Source: a virus. From it: DNA of 57,013 bases. The stretch covers positions 1 to 57,013 of the IMG/VR virus record IMGVR_UViG_3300021425_000044. One strand, 5' to 3'. The first letter of the stretch is position 1; the number at the start of each line of letters is the position of its first letter. Positions 28,923 through 36,522 of the stretch are shown in pieces. The notes beneath the pieces are model-generated. The model was not told the DNA's origin and ran no database searches. It saw only the letters and a list, made by a program, of their open reading frames with translations. The position numbers were made by a program, and so were the translations under genes.

Positions 28923-29401
28923 TCTTTACTCCAGTCTCGCTCTGCTCGTTCTAGCTTCTGTTTCTGTACTTCCTCAACTAACGTTTCCCACGATCTGGGG
29001 GAGGCTGAGAGGTTCTTCCATTCAGGACGAACGGTGTAGGGGTCTGCGAGCAGTAGAGCGGTCATACCCAGCTTCATACAGTGCTCGACTGTGGAGGGGT
29101 CAACGTCAACGTACCAGTTGGTCATTGATGACCCTGCCGATGTAGCCAGTGTAAACACCTTCTCTGCTTTGATCTCGGGGGCGGTGGCGTAGAGTACGTC
29201 ATAGATCGCCGCCTTGACCCCATTGACCTTCATCCAGGTCTCAAGTACAAACGTGTCATCACACTCGTCTATAACCACAGCCAGACGACCGTGTAGAGAC
29301 TCATGCAAGATCCTCCAGAGGGCCATGCCCCCTGTACGTGGGACACGTTGTACGATTTCACTAGCGGGCTGGGCAATAACATCAAAGTTAACGACAATCA
29401 T
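28919..29401 (-). CDS. HAD-like hypothetical protein
   Basis: A 160-aa protein whose C-terminal half, NWYVDVDPSTVEHCMKLGMT then ALLLADPYTVRPEW, resembles the final motif of HAD hydrolases; the usual N-terminal DxD nucleophile is not obvious, though VVIDECDD is present. It could be an inactive or rearranged HAD domain. Coupled by ATGA to the neighbour. Confidence 0.55.
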   Translation of the reverse strand: MIVVNFDVIAQPASEIVQRVPRTGGMALWRILHESLHGRLAVVIDECDDTFVLETWMKVNGVKAAIYDVLYATAPEIKAEKVFTLATSAGSSMTNWYVDVDPSTVEHCMKLGMTALLLADPYTVRPEWKNLSASPRSWETLVEEVQKQKLERAERDWSKE

Positions 29402-29619
29402 TCTGTCTCCTCCACAGGTTCAAGGAAGTGCCACGATACGTAACCGCACCATAGCCATAGTGTGAGCCTTCCTAGATGGTGACGGTTGCCCCAGCGCTTA
29501 AGAACTCGGGTAATTGTGGGAGCCTTCTTCGTGGTAATAGCAAGGACCTCATAGACGCACCCCACTACCAGAACAGCGTTCATAGCTTCCTGGGTACTGA
29601 TGGTGCGTCTCACTTCCAA
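29398..29619 (-). CDS. Small membrane protein
   Basis: A 73-aa protein with two hydrophobic stretches (MNAVLVVGCVYEVLAI and LTLWLWCGYVSWHFL) around a basic central loop. Unknown function, overlapping both neighbours slightly. Confidence 0.6.
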   Translation of the reverse strand: MEVRRTISTQEAMNAVLVVGCVYEVLAITTKKAPTITRVLKRWGNRHHLGRLTLWLWCGYVSWHFLEPVEETE

Positions 29620-30092
29620 GTGACCTTACGGTTACTGTAGTGTTCGACATAGCTATGGTATGGACAGAAATCGCAGACATACGACCACTCCTCTTTGGGG
29701 ATACCGATAGTACGTCCGATCGCTTTCTTCTTATCACGGTAATCCGAGCAGCCGACGCCATAACCAAACCCGTAGGTGGGGCGGTTGTGTAGGTTGTAAC
29801 AACCCATGGCGTCTTCTTTGTAGTTCTCACGCTCGTTGCGGATAAACTCCTCCAGCTTATTATCGTGGACAGCCTGCTTAAGAGCACCCTCATCGATAAG
29901 CGCAAGCTCTGCGTCTGAGATGTTAAATAACTGGGCAGCGTGAACGTCACCAGCCCTGGGGTACTTCATCTTATGAGTATCACAAGCGTCGATCAACTCG
30001 TGATCGTGAAGGGATTGGGGATCGTTTTCTGTCGCATAGTCATTGAGCTTGTCTACAGTTTTGCAGGTGTTGCAGATGAGCAATCGGGCCAT
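29610..30092 (-). CDS. Cys-containing hypothetical protein
   Basis: A 160-aa protein with LLICNTCKTVD at the start and YVCDFCPYHS near the end, two CxxC pairs that may form a split zinc site. Helical middle region. A -10-like TAGAAT lies upstream and AGGAGAAA before the ATG. Confidence 0.65.
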   Translation of the reverse strand: MARLLICNTCKTVDKLNDYATENDPQSLHDHELIDACDTHKMKYPRAGDVHAAQLFNISDAELALIDEGALKQAVHDNKLEEFIRNERENYKEDAMGCYNLHNRPTYGFGYGVGCSDYRDKKKAIGRTIGIPKEEWSYVCDFCPYHSYVEHYSNRKVTWK

Positions 30093-30149
30093 TAGTTTCT
30101 CCTGTTATTGTTACGGATTGTGAACGTATTATGTGTATTCTACCACTTA

Positions 30150-30509
30150 TCAGGTAGTAAATCTATCCATGGGTCCTAGGTACTCGGGGCGGTCGTCGTT
30201 ACCCTTACCACGAGCCTGGAAGGTGGCGAGAGCGGAGGCGTGCCAGAGTACGCTCACGATATGGGGGGTACCCGTTTCCTCATCGATATCCTCACCGTTC
30301 CAGAACTGCCAGAGGTGGCGCTGGAGAGCACCGAACGAGAGGGACCAGTTATATCCTCGCTCCCAGTTACGATCGGCATACTTTTCTGCTCCCCGACCGT
30401 ACGCTTCTGCGAGCATCCATATCGCTTCTTGTGGAATCAGATCAAAGCGAGCTAGTTTTTGTCCTTTCTCTCCTCCGGTGTTGGGATCTACGATGCGTAC
30501 TTCGGACAT
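30150..30509 (-). CDS. DUF5664-type dATP/dGTP diphosphohydrolase-like protein
   Basis: A 119-aa protein matching the MazG-like DUF5664 family: GGEKGQKLARFDLIPQEAIW, YGRGAEKYADRNWERGYNW, ALQRHLWQFWNGEDIDEETG, then H and WHASALATF. Related phage enzymes hydrolyse dATP or dGTP (MazZ and similar). It sits in a nucleotide-metabolism rich phage, but no PurZ-type gene is visible. Its own promoter and terminator bracket it. Confidence 0.82.
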   Translation of the reverse strand: MSEVRIVDPNTGGEKGQKLARFDLIPQEAIWMLAEAYGRGAEKYADRNWERGYNWSLSFGALQRHLWQFWNGEDIDEETGTPHIVSVLWHASALATFQARGKGNDDRPEYLGPMDRFTT

Positions 30510-30535
30510 TTATTACTCCTCCTGCTGAAGGAGCA

Positions 30536-30564
30536 ATTATACCTGAAGGGGAGACTAAAAGCAA
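30536..30564 (-). promoter_or_regulatory. Promoter of the DUF5664 gene
   Basis: TTGCTT, 17 nt, TATAAT on the minus strand, followed by an AGGAGGAG ribosome site. Confidence 0.7.
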
Positions 30565-30582
30565 TACCTGTATAAAGAAAGT

Positions 30583-30632
30583 GGCCCCTTACTGGTGACA
30601 AGAGAGAGAGAAACACACACCAGTAAGGGGCC
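30583..30632 (-). terminator. Intrinsic terminator
   Basis: A perfect 15-bp stem (GGCCCCTTACTGGTG and its complement) with a purine-rich loop; read leftward it is followed by TTTCTTTATA, the expected U-tract. It closes the operon that ends at 30679. Confidence 0.85.
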
Positions 30633-30678
30633 GAAAGTGTTAGGTATGGGTAACCTAACAGACCACGTTTATATATGA

Positions 30679-30897
30679 TTAGCCTTTGATCGTAGTAATA
30701 CGCTTCCCTGCGAGAGCCTTCGCCCGCTGCGAAACAGTGTCGTCATAGAGAACGTCGTGACGGGCGTCTTTTGCGAGGTAAGCGGAGAGGTCATCGTTCG
30801 GGGTGCCACCACGATCAGGGGCGACCTTCTTCACGTAACCATCAGTGATCCCTTCCTGGAGATCAGAGTTCATACTACGAGATTCGTTAACAGCCAT
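30679..30897 (-). CDS. Hypothetical protein
   Basis: A 72-aa protein (MAVNESRSMNSDLQEGITDG...) of unknown function, last gene before the terminator. Confidence 0.55.
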   Translation of the reverse strand: MAVNESRSMNSDLQEGITDGYVKKVAPDRGGTPNDDLSAYLAKDARHDVLYDDTVSQRAKALAGKRITTIKG

Positions 30898-30944
30898 ATC
30901 TATATCCTATCATAATGGTTAAGGGTTTGGGGGCTTACTGCTTA

Positions 30945-31340
30945 TTAACGCTGTTGGGCTTCGGCGTGTCGGGCACGGGTTCCGTACACTCTTGCGTCTG
31001 TAATATCCTGTGCGTCTTTAGCGTTGTTCTTTGAGCTTGGACGTTCTGGCGGCTCGGGGAAGGTCCTACCGTTGTCAGAATCGTCCCCAGAGTCTTTAAC
31101 ACGTGCTGGAGGCTCCAACATACTTGTCACCTGCTCTTTAGCATCTTCCCCGACCTCCTTAGGGTTCTTGGAGGTGTTGTCTAACTCGCTCCAGTAGTTA
31201 GCACCTGCACCACCCGGCTTACCGGAAATGGGGTCAGGTCGATTAGGGCGCTGACGGTACTGGGGCTGACGCAGCCCTGCGCCGTAAGTGAATCCTTGCA
31301 GCTTATTCGCCTGTGGGTTGTAGTTAGGGTTGTTAGACAT
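30945..31340 (-). CDS. Low-complexity hypothetical protein
   Basis: A 131-aa Asn/Gln/Pro/Arg-rich protein (SNNPNYNPQANKLQGF, QPQYRQRPNRPDPISG), no known fold. Resembles other polar proteins in this cassette. Confidence 0.55.
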   Translation of the reverse strand: MSNNPNYNPQANKLQGFTYGAGLRQPQYRQRPNRPDPISGKPGGAGANYWSELDNTSKNPKEVGEDAKEQVTSMLEPPARVKDSGDDSDNGRTFPEPPERPSSKNNAKDAQDITDARVYGTRARHAEAQQR

Positions 31341-31342
31341 TG

Positions 31343-31885
31343 TTATTTCCTATCTTCTCTAAGTTTGTTGAGTGCTCCAAGATTGGCACCCGACTGCTTT
31401 TGACCAGCCTTAGGGCCAGCCTTAGGGGCCACCACGCTCTTCGCACCCTGTTTAGCCTCATTGACTTGATTCTTCCAGGCTTCAATACCTTGCCTTGCCC
31501 GGTCAGGGTCGTCTCCTTCTTCCACTGTAGATGACACTTTGCCGAAAGATGGCACTTTGCCGAGAGATGGCACTTTGCCGAAGGCGTCTGTAGGTGTCTC
31601 GTCTGTAGGTTCATCGTCTGAAGCTGTTACGTGTCCATACAGAAGAGCGTTGGTGAGAGTTTCGGTGCTGGGTAGAGATCTAGCTAACCTATTACCAAGG
31701 CCGGGTGCTTCTGGTTTCCACTGCTTACCGGACCAGTCCGCTACACCACCAGACGTGGTGTTAACGACATGAGAGGGCCTACCCGGTCCCGCATCTTCCC
31801 AGGTACGTTGCCATACACCAGTGTTGGGGTTACCACTTCCTGAGAGGGGCTGACCTGCTCGGTACGGGTTAAACTTACCATCCAT
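31343..31885 (-). CDS. Low-complexity hypothetical protein
   Basis: A protein of about 180 aa starting MDGKFNPYRAGQPLSGSG, with a repeated GKVPSLGKVPSFGKVSS segment and a Lys/Gly/Ala-rich end. The ATG at 31885 after AAGGAG is used. No function recognised. Confidence 0.6.
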   Translation of the reverse strand: MDGKFNPYRAGQPLSGSGNPNTGVWQRTWEDAGPGRPSHVVNTTSGGVADWSGKQWKPEAPGLGNRLARSLPSTETLTNALLYGHVTASDDEPTDETPTDAFGKVPSLGKVPSFGKVSSTVEEGDDPDRARQGIEAWKNQVNEAKQGAKSVVAPKAGPKAGQKQSGANLGALNKLREDRK

Positions 31886-32220
31886 TAGTAAACTCCTTCG
31901 CTCATTGCGTTGCGGGCAGATCCGCCCCATTTGGTATCAGAGTAATCCGATATGATACTCGGCTGTACGACGACCCCACTCACCCATGAACGGTTAGAGG
32001 GTGCAAGACGGTCTGCACTCAGTACGTCGTGGATGCCTGCCTGAGAGGTTGTGAACCCACGTCGCTCGGCGTGAAGGACAACAGGAGCTACGGGGCGAAT
32101 CTGTCTGATAGCCTCGGCGGGGGCGTATGCAATCTGCAACGACTCATCAACCAGGAACTCTTCCCTGCTCTGAAAGGGTGCTTTAGACTGTTGTCGGGGG
32201 GCTTGGTCACGTAGATTCAT
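31885..32220 (-). CDS. Hypothetical protein
   Basis: A 111-aa protein (MNLRDQAPRQQSKAPFQ...) ending YSDTKWGGSARNAMSEGVY. TAATG overlaps join it to both neighbours. No family recognised. Confidence 0.55.
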   Translation of the reverse strand: MNLRDQAPRQQSKAPFQSREEFLVDESLQIAYAPAEAIRQIRPVAPVVLHAERRGFTTSQAGIHDVLSADRLAPSNRSWVSGVVVQPSIISDYSDTKWGGSARNAMSEGVY

Positions 32221-32705
32221 TACTTCCAACTCGGCGCTAGGTTCTGGAGTGCAGTACGACGCTGCGGATCGATATGGCCCATATCTTCTACACGAGGCAG
32301 GCCACTCGGGATACCACGGGGGCCGACTTTACCATCATTAGTAAGTCGAACAGGCTCAGCACCTGGGGGTGCCCACTTGGCCCCTGACACCTGACGTTCT
32401 AACCCTGTCATAAGGTTAAACTCATCAGGCCATAGGTAATCACCTTGGTTGATACGCTCACCCTTGTGAACTCCTCGGCTGTATGTACGCTTGTTTTGGC
32501 GCATGACACCATCGAGGAGCTTGTCCTGGCGACGTGTCGTGGAGCCGTGGATACCGATATAACCATCTGGGTACTGGGCATCAGGTGTTGCCCCGAAAGC
32601 TGCCAAGCGCCGGTCTTTAGCGTCACGGAAGCTAGGAGTGGGGCCGATAGCACCGTCATTGGGGAGTTCTTCCCCACCCTGCCACTGTGAAAAGGATGTA
32701 CTCAT
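32220..32705 (-). CDS. Hypothetical protein
   Basis: A 161-aa protein with GYIGIHGSTTRRQDKLLDG and a Pro/Arg-rich end. Part of the coupled low-complexity cassette. No known domain. Confidence 0.55.
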   Translation of the reverse strand: MSTSFSQWQGGEELPNDGAIGPTPSFRDAKDRRLAAFGATPDAQYPDGYIGIHGSTTRRQDKLLDGVMRQNKRTYSRGVHKGERINQGDYLWPDEFNLMTGLERQVSGAKWAPPGAEPVRLTNDGKVGPRGIPSGLPRVEDMGHIDPQRRTALQNLAPSWK

Positions 32706-32905
32706 ACCCTTTGACCCCCATTAGAGAATCCCGCAGCCATGGCGAAGGCTTGGAAACTACTTCCACGCCCTCCTCCTAGGTGGGATACGGGGCGTGGTCC
32801 ATCTTGTTCGTCCTCGATTACCGGTTGACTGGTAGCTTGTCGATCAGCCATACTTCGCATACCTTGAAGTGTTTTACGGGCACGGTCGGCCTCGGGAGAG
32901 AACAT
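32702..32905 (-). CDS. Small hypothetical protein
   Basis: A 67-aa Arg/Gln/Gly-rich protein (FSPEADRARKTLQGMRSMADR). The ATG lies exactly 6 nt after TATACT, so it begins a leaderless transcript for the cassette. Confidence 0.55.
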   Translation of the reverse strand: MFSPEADRARKTLQGMRSMADRQATSQPVIEDEQDGPRPVSHLGGGRGSSFQAFAMAAGFSNGGQRV

Positions 32906-32911
32906 GCAGTA

Positions 32912-32917
32912 AGTATA
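32912..32917 (-). promoter_or_regulatory. -10 box, leaderless layout
   Basis: TATACT on the minus strand with six bases before the ATG at 32905. It lies between this gene and the SpoVS stop codon. Confidence 0.55.
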
Positions 32918-33208
32918 TCAGATACTGTAGTCAGGAGTCCATGTAATCGCTGAAATTGGCTTACCAGAATCACCTTCGATATCATCAAATCCAATGATAT
33001 AACTAAGGTCGATACCTCTAGGGGCCACGAAACCACGAGCGATAGCGCAAGCCTTGGTAGCCTGGTTGACGGCAGCCGCTCCGATTGCTCGGATCTTCGG
33101 CTTGCCCCCTCCTACTACTGCTCGTGCAATAACTGATGCAATAGCGCCAGCATTACTGTCGCCCCGCACTCGGATAACGTCGTCTACATTCGTATTCTTT
33201 TTAGTCAT
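32918..33208 (-). CDS. spoVS: SpoVS-like protein
   Basis: A 96-aa protein with the SpoVS core: VRGDSNAGAIASVIARAV, then KIRAIGAAAVNQATKACAIA and RGFVAPRGIDLSYI. SpoVS proteins (Alba-like fold) act in sporulation or cell-cycle control in Firmicutes and Thermus-like bacteria and bind nucleic acid. Finding one in an actinophage suggests a borrowed regulatory or nucleic-acid-binding role, not sporulation. A TATACT box lies in the gap upstream. Confidence 0.85.
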   Translation of the reverse strand: MTKKNTNVDDVIRVRGDSNAGAIASVIARAVVGGGKPKIRAIGAAAVNQATKACAIARGFVAPRGIDLSYIIGFDDIEGDSGKPISAITWTPDYSI

Positions 33209-33258
33209 TTCTAATCCTTCTGATATGCGAGTTGTGTACTTGGTCTAAGTATACCAGA

Positions 33259-33630
33259 CTACTTGTCCAGGAGTCCGTTTTCACGCATAACCAGGATCAT
33301 ACTGTTTAGAACCTCGACTGGCATGATTGCGACCCAATCTTCCCCGACGTTACGGGAGCCCGCCTTCTTTGCGACAACAGCACCGTAGTCGTGGCCGTTG
33401 TTTGCCATCTCTTCTCTCAGTTCCTTGATATGGCTATGGACGTTAGAGATAGCTCCCTGCCCGCCTTTGACCTCGACTGTGAAGTTAGTACCGTCCTGGA
33501 GACGTACGTCCCCTCGGTCATTGATACCAGACAGGGTGAGACGGTCTGCATGGGGCCACCCGTTGGCCCGTAGGTAGTCTCGTACACGGTTCTCTGCGTC
33601 GGTACCAGTCTGTTTAGGCTTGTTGGTCAT
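33259..33630 (-). CDS. PD-(D/E)XK nuclease, Holliday-junction resolvase-like
   Basis: A 123-aa protein with AENRVRDYLRANGW (first Glu), NDRGDVRLQDG (Asp) and FTVEVKGGQG (E-x-K), the compact PD-(D/E)XK core of archaeal-type resolvases and small nucleases. It would cut branched DNA during replication or packaging. ATGA overlap with thyX. Confidence 0.7.
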   Translation of the reverse strand: MTNKPKQTGTDAENRVRDYLRANGWPHADRLTLSGINDRGDVRLQDGTNFTVEVKGGQGAISNVHSHIKELREEMANNGHDYGAVVAKKAGSRNVGEDWVAIMPVEVLNSMILVMRENGLLDK

Positions 33631-34337
33631 GGGGCCACCCTATTACGACTCACGTAAGACGAATACGTTAGGGGGAAGTCTTCTGAGAAGTAGCTCTCCA
33701 TCATGTTGGCTACCTGCTCAATCTCGTACTGAGGATACGAGGGGTAGGCGGCGGTGTCGTCGTGGACCCTCAGGCTTAAGAAGTTCATTAGGGAGCGGGC
33801 GTTGCAGGTGACATACGCTGAGGACATGATGTTCAGGGGGAGCACCATACGAGCTACCTCCCGAGCCACCCCCTCCGAAAGGAGGTCCCTGTAATGCCCA
33901 TACGAGTGAGCACTCGCAATCTCCATGATGGCTTTCATCTCCTCGCTAACGTGATCGCCATCCTCAGCGTGAGTGATATCGTAGTGACCAGGCTTACCCT
34001 CCTGATACCTAGCTCGGGAAGGGATGTAGAACTCGGGCTTGAGTTCCCGGTACCGGGCTGACTCCTCGTTGTAGGAGAACCCTACCCGATGTCGCATGAA
34101 CTCACGCCACACAAAGATCGGTGCCTTTATACGAAAGGTCATAGAGGTATGCTCAAAGGGGGAGCCGTGACGATTACGCATGAGGAAGTCAATAAAAGAA
34201 GACATTGACTCAGGATCTATCTCACCAATAAGGTCACCTCTAACAGACACTTTGGCAGCATTAACGATGGACTCGTCGTCTCCCATAGAGTTAAATAGAG
34301 ATACTTCGGGAGAGGTAACAAAGCTAACAGCTTCCAT
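33627..34337 (-). CDS. thyX: Flavin-dependent thymidylate synthase
   Basis: Makes dTMP from dUMP with FAD, NADPH and methylene-tetrahydrofolate. The 236-aa protein has the ThyX signature RHRVGFSYNEESARY (Arg82-His83-Arg84, Ser88) and the adjoining SFIDFLMRNRHGSPFEH region. With NrdJ it makes phage dNTP supply independent of host thymidylate synthase. Confidence 0.93.
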   Translation of the reverse strand: MEAVSFVTSPEVSLFNSMGDDESIVNAAKVSVRGDLIGEIDPESMSSFIDFLMRNRHGSPFEHTSMTFRIKAPIFVWREFMRHRVGFSYNEESARYRELKPEFYIPSRARYQEGKPGHYDITHAEDGDHVSEEMKAIMEIASAHSYGHYRDLLSEGVAREVARMVLPLNIMSSAYVTCNARSLMNFLSLRVHDDTAAYPSYPQYEIEQVANMMESYFSEDFPLTYSSYVSRNRVAP

Positions 34338-34365
34338 TTCACAGTTCCTTATCTAGGGATTAACC

Positions 34366-34635
34366 TTACCTAGTAGACATTATATAGGTTAAATAGAGGA
34401 ATCCCTCCATCATTACGATTAAATCATGGAGTTCCTGGGAAGATAGATCCTTCCAGGAACCAGAGAACTCCTCGGGCACTCCTGGTAACCACCGAGCTAG
34501 TTGGTATCGCTCTTCCCTCGATAGCTTGAGATCGTCCTTTAGTGCCATGGCCTTTTTAAAGCGCCTCTGCCAAGTAGCGTCGTACGCCTTCTGTTCTTCT
34601 TCCTGGGTTAGCTCTCTCTTTATAACTTTACGCAT
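34366..34635 (-). CDS. Small hypothetical protein
   Basis: An 89-aa basic-to-mixed helical protein (MRKVIKRELTQEEEQK, KLSREERYQLARW). The ATG at 34635 after GGAGGGG is used; it overlaps the Cas4-like gene end. Unknown function. Confidence 0.6.
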   Translation of the reverse strand: MRKVIKRELTQEEEQKAYDATWQRRFKKAMALKDDLKLSREERYQLARWLPGVPEEFSGSWKDLSSQELHDLIVMMEGFLYLTYIMSTR

Positions 34636-35533
34636 TGTCTGCCCCTCCATTCCAGCAGTAATCTTTGTATGTACAGAACCGGCATTGTTTAGACTTCATA
34701 AAACCTTCGGGTATAGGGGGTGCAACCTTATCCTCAATCGAGTCGAGGACGGCTGTAGCCCCGTCAAGCATCGGCTGAACAACGTCTTTATCTAGGGTAA
34801 CGTGGAACTCTTTAACGTCCTGGCTCGCCTTGAACTCATAGATAACGATACCCTTTTCCAAACCTAAGCAGTACATATACAAGTAGAGTTGGCGTAAGTG
34901 GGGCGCAAACGGACGCTTGATAGCTTTCCATAAATCATCCAACTTCATCTCACCACTCTCATAGCCTGCGTACAAACCAGGAGCATCCCACCTAATAGTA
35001 CCGAGGCCGATGGACTTAATCTCTACCAGGGCATCGCCCTGGTCGTCTTTAATCCAACCATCGGTGTTACCAATGATGTGATGTTTGCGGTTGTAGATAC
35101 TGACCTCAAGGTACTTGAACTTGTCCTCAGCACGGCACTCGGGACAGGTCGTCGGTGATTGAGCCGTGAACTTATGCCCACAGGACTCACACTTCCAGTC
35201 TCCCCATAGAATCCCTGCACGACGCATCCACTCTTGCCACTTGTCATGGATATCGTGCCCCGTACGAAAGATGTTCATACGCTTGAGGCTCACAGATGAA
35301 GGGTTAGACTCAGGAGCTTCTGTGATCTTGAAGTAAGTACTTCGGGGGCACCAGTCGGTCTTAGCGAGATCGCTGGGGTGTAGGTGTGCCGTATCACGAC
35401 TGGCGTTACGGTCCTCCATCTCATCCAGCATAACGTTCTCAACGACAGGTATAATCCTCTGGTTACCTTTGGATGAGAATCGCTTTTTGTAGCTCTCTAC
35501 CTTGTGCCAGTTCTTTAGGGGATCGTTACTCAT
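34628..35533 (-). CDS. Cas4-type PD-(D/E)XK exonuclease
   Basis: A 301-aa protein with the Cas4/RecB-like fold: Cys62 (DWCPRSTYF), Cys284-Cys287-Cys293 (CRFCTYKDYC) for a [4Fe-4S] cluster, and NTDGWI plus LVEIKS for the D-(E)XK active site. An extra zinc ribbon (CESCGHKF...CPECRAE) is inserted near residues 115-135. Phage Cas4-like enzymes act in recombination; no CRISPR genes are present here. Confidence 0.85.
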   Translation of the reverse strand: MSNDPLKNWHKVESYKKRFSSKGNQRIIPVVENVMLDEMEDRNASRDTAHLHPSDLAKTDWCPRSTYFKITEAPESNPSSVSLKRMNIFRTGHDIHDKWQEWMRRAGILWGDWKCESCGHKFTAQSPTTCPECRAEDKFKYLEVSIYNRKHHIIGNTDGWIKDDQGDALVEIKSIGLGTIRWDAPGLYAGYESGEMKLDDLWKAIKRPFAPHLRQLYLYMYCLGLEKGIVIYEFKASQDVKEFHVTLDKDVVQPMLDGATAVLDSIEDKVAPPIPEGFMKSKQCRFCTYKDYCWNGGADNA

Positions 35534-35856
35534 TCTGTCTCCTCCGTACCTATCAGGTCTAGAAAGTCGTCCTCTGGCATTGTCACGTAGCTATGGGAGC
35601 CGAACTCAAAAACGTAGAGAGGAAGGCGACCTTCCTTGTAAGCCCTTTTGGAGAGGTCCCTGAGATCCGAATGACGTATAGTACAGGTCTTAGCGTCGTC
35701 TTTCATCTTAGTCTTGGCCTCCACCATGTACTCATCAGTACGAACGTCGGCTTTGCGGACCCACCCTGCGCCTGACATGGCATTCACGGAGCCTCCCAGG
35801 GTCTTTGCAAGACGCTTCTCCTGCTTCTGGCTCTTTATCTGCTCAGGACTTGGCAT
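35530..35856 (-). CDS. PD-(D/E)XK resolvase-like nuclease
   Basis: A 108-aa protein: KQEKRLAKTLGG then SGAGWVRKADVRTDEYMVE, leading to AKTKMK, matching a small nuclease family where GAG..RKxDVR-(D/E)-E-x-K forms the active site. Overlaps both neighbours slightly. A second, unlike resolvase lies at 33.3 kb. Confidence 0.7.
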   Translation of the reverse strand: MPSPEQIKSQKQEKRLAKTLGGSVNAMSGAGWVRKADVRTDEYMVEAKTKMKDDAKTCTIRHSDLRDLSKRAYKEGRLPLYVFEFGSHSYVTMPEDDFLDLIGTEETE

Positions 35857-36487
35857 CGTTGCCCCCTGTACGTACTGCGCTGCGGAGGGTTATCCATAGG
35901 GCGGCGAACTCTTCTTTGGCTTCGTGGGGGGCTAGTTTGCCAACACCATCAACGGTGCGGCGAGCTTTCTCTTCTTGCTCATATACGAACAAGTCAGCAC
36001 GCCGTACTAGATCCCAACGACGAGTCCAAGCGTGACGCAGATTGATGCTCTCTGCGATGTGCCATTCCACAATGGCGACCATCATATCCCTCTCAATATC
36101 CTCGTAATCTACTCCCCCAATCGTAACGAGGTGCTTCCAGGGACGAGGGATGTCCAGGAGGTACGCTTCTGTGGCGTCGTGGATGAGTCCAAGCAACTGA
36201 ACGTCGGGGGGAGCGCCCCAGTCTTTCAATGTCTCAGACACCCGTACCGAGTGCTCTGCCACTGAGTAGAACTTGCTAAGGTGACCAGAAAACCGGCTGA
36301 GGTTAGACAGGGCAGTGGAGATATCAGTCATGTTGAAGATCCATGTATCGGGGTCTGAAACATCAAAGTTTATCCCAGTCTGGGTACGGATGTGGCTACC
36401 TTCCTTGGGGGCGACTACAGGAGGGGGTTGATGTAGATCGAACTGCCGTTGTCCTTGTTCTGTTCGTTCGATGATTGTCTTATCCAT
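35843..36487 (-). CDS. HD-domain hydrolase (YfbR-like)
   Basis: A 214-aa protein with HD-type metal motifs: YSVAEHSVRVSETL (His), LLGLIHDATEAYLLDI (His-Asp), and a downstream Asp in YEDIERDM. The layout fits the YfbR 5'-deoxynucleotidase group that trims dNMPs. The ATG at 36487 follows GAGGAG. Nucleotide-pool control next to recA and nucleases is sensible. Confidence 0.8.
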   Translation of the reverse strand: MDKTIIERTEQGQRQFDLHQPPPVVAPKEGSHIRTQTGINFDVSDPDTWIFNMTDISTALSNLSRFSGHLSKFYSVAEHSVRVSETLKDWGAPPDVQLLGLIHDATEAYLLDIPRPWKHLVTIGGVDYEDIERDMMVAIVEWHIAESINLRHAWTRRWDLVRRADLFVYEQEEKARRTVDGVGKLAPHEAKEEFAALWITLRSAVRTGGNDAKS

Positions 36488-36522
36488 GATGTACTCCTCC
36501 TTTAAGTGGTGAGGACATCTTA

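Noticed and set aside
30150-30509. Z-genome (2-aminoadenine) pathway
   Set aside because: DUF5664 enzymes are widespread; no purZ homologue is visible and the polymerase has an ordinary family A pattern.
34628-35533. Remnant of a CRISPR adaptation module
   Set aside because: No cas1 or cas2 is nearby; neighbours are recA, HD hydrolase, resolvase and thyX, a normal phage recombination set.
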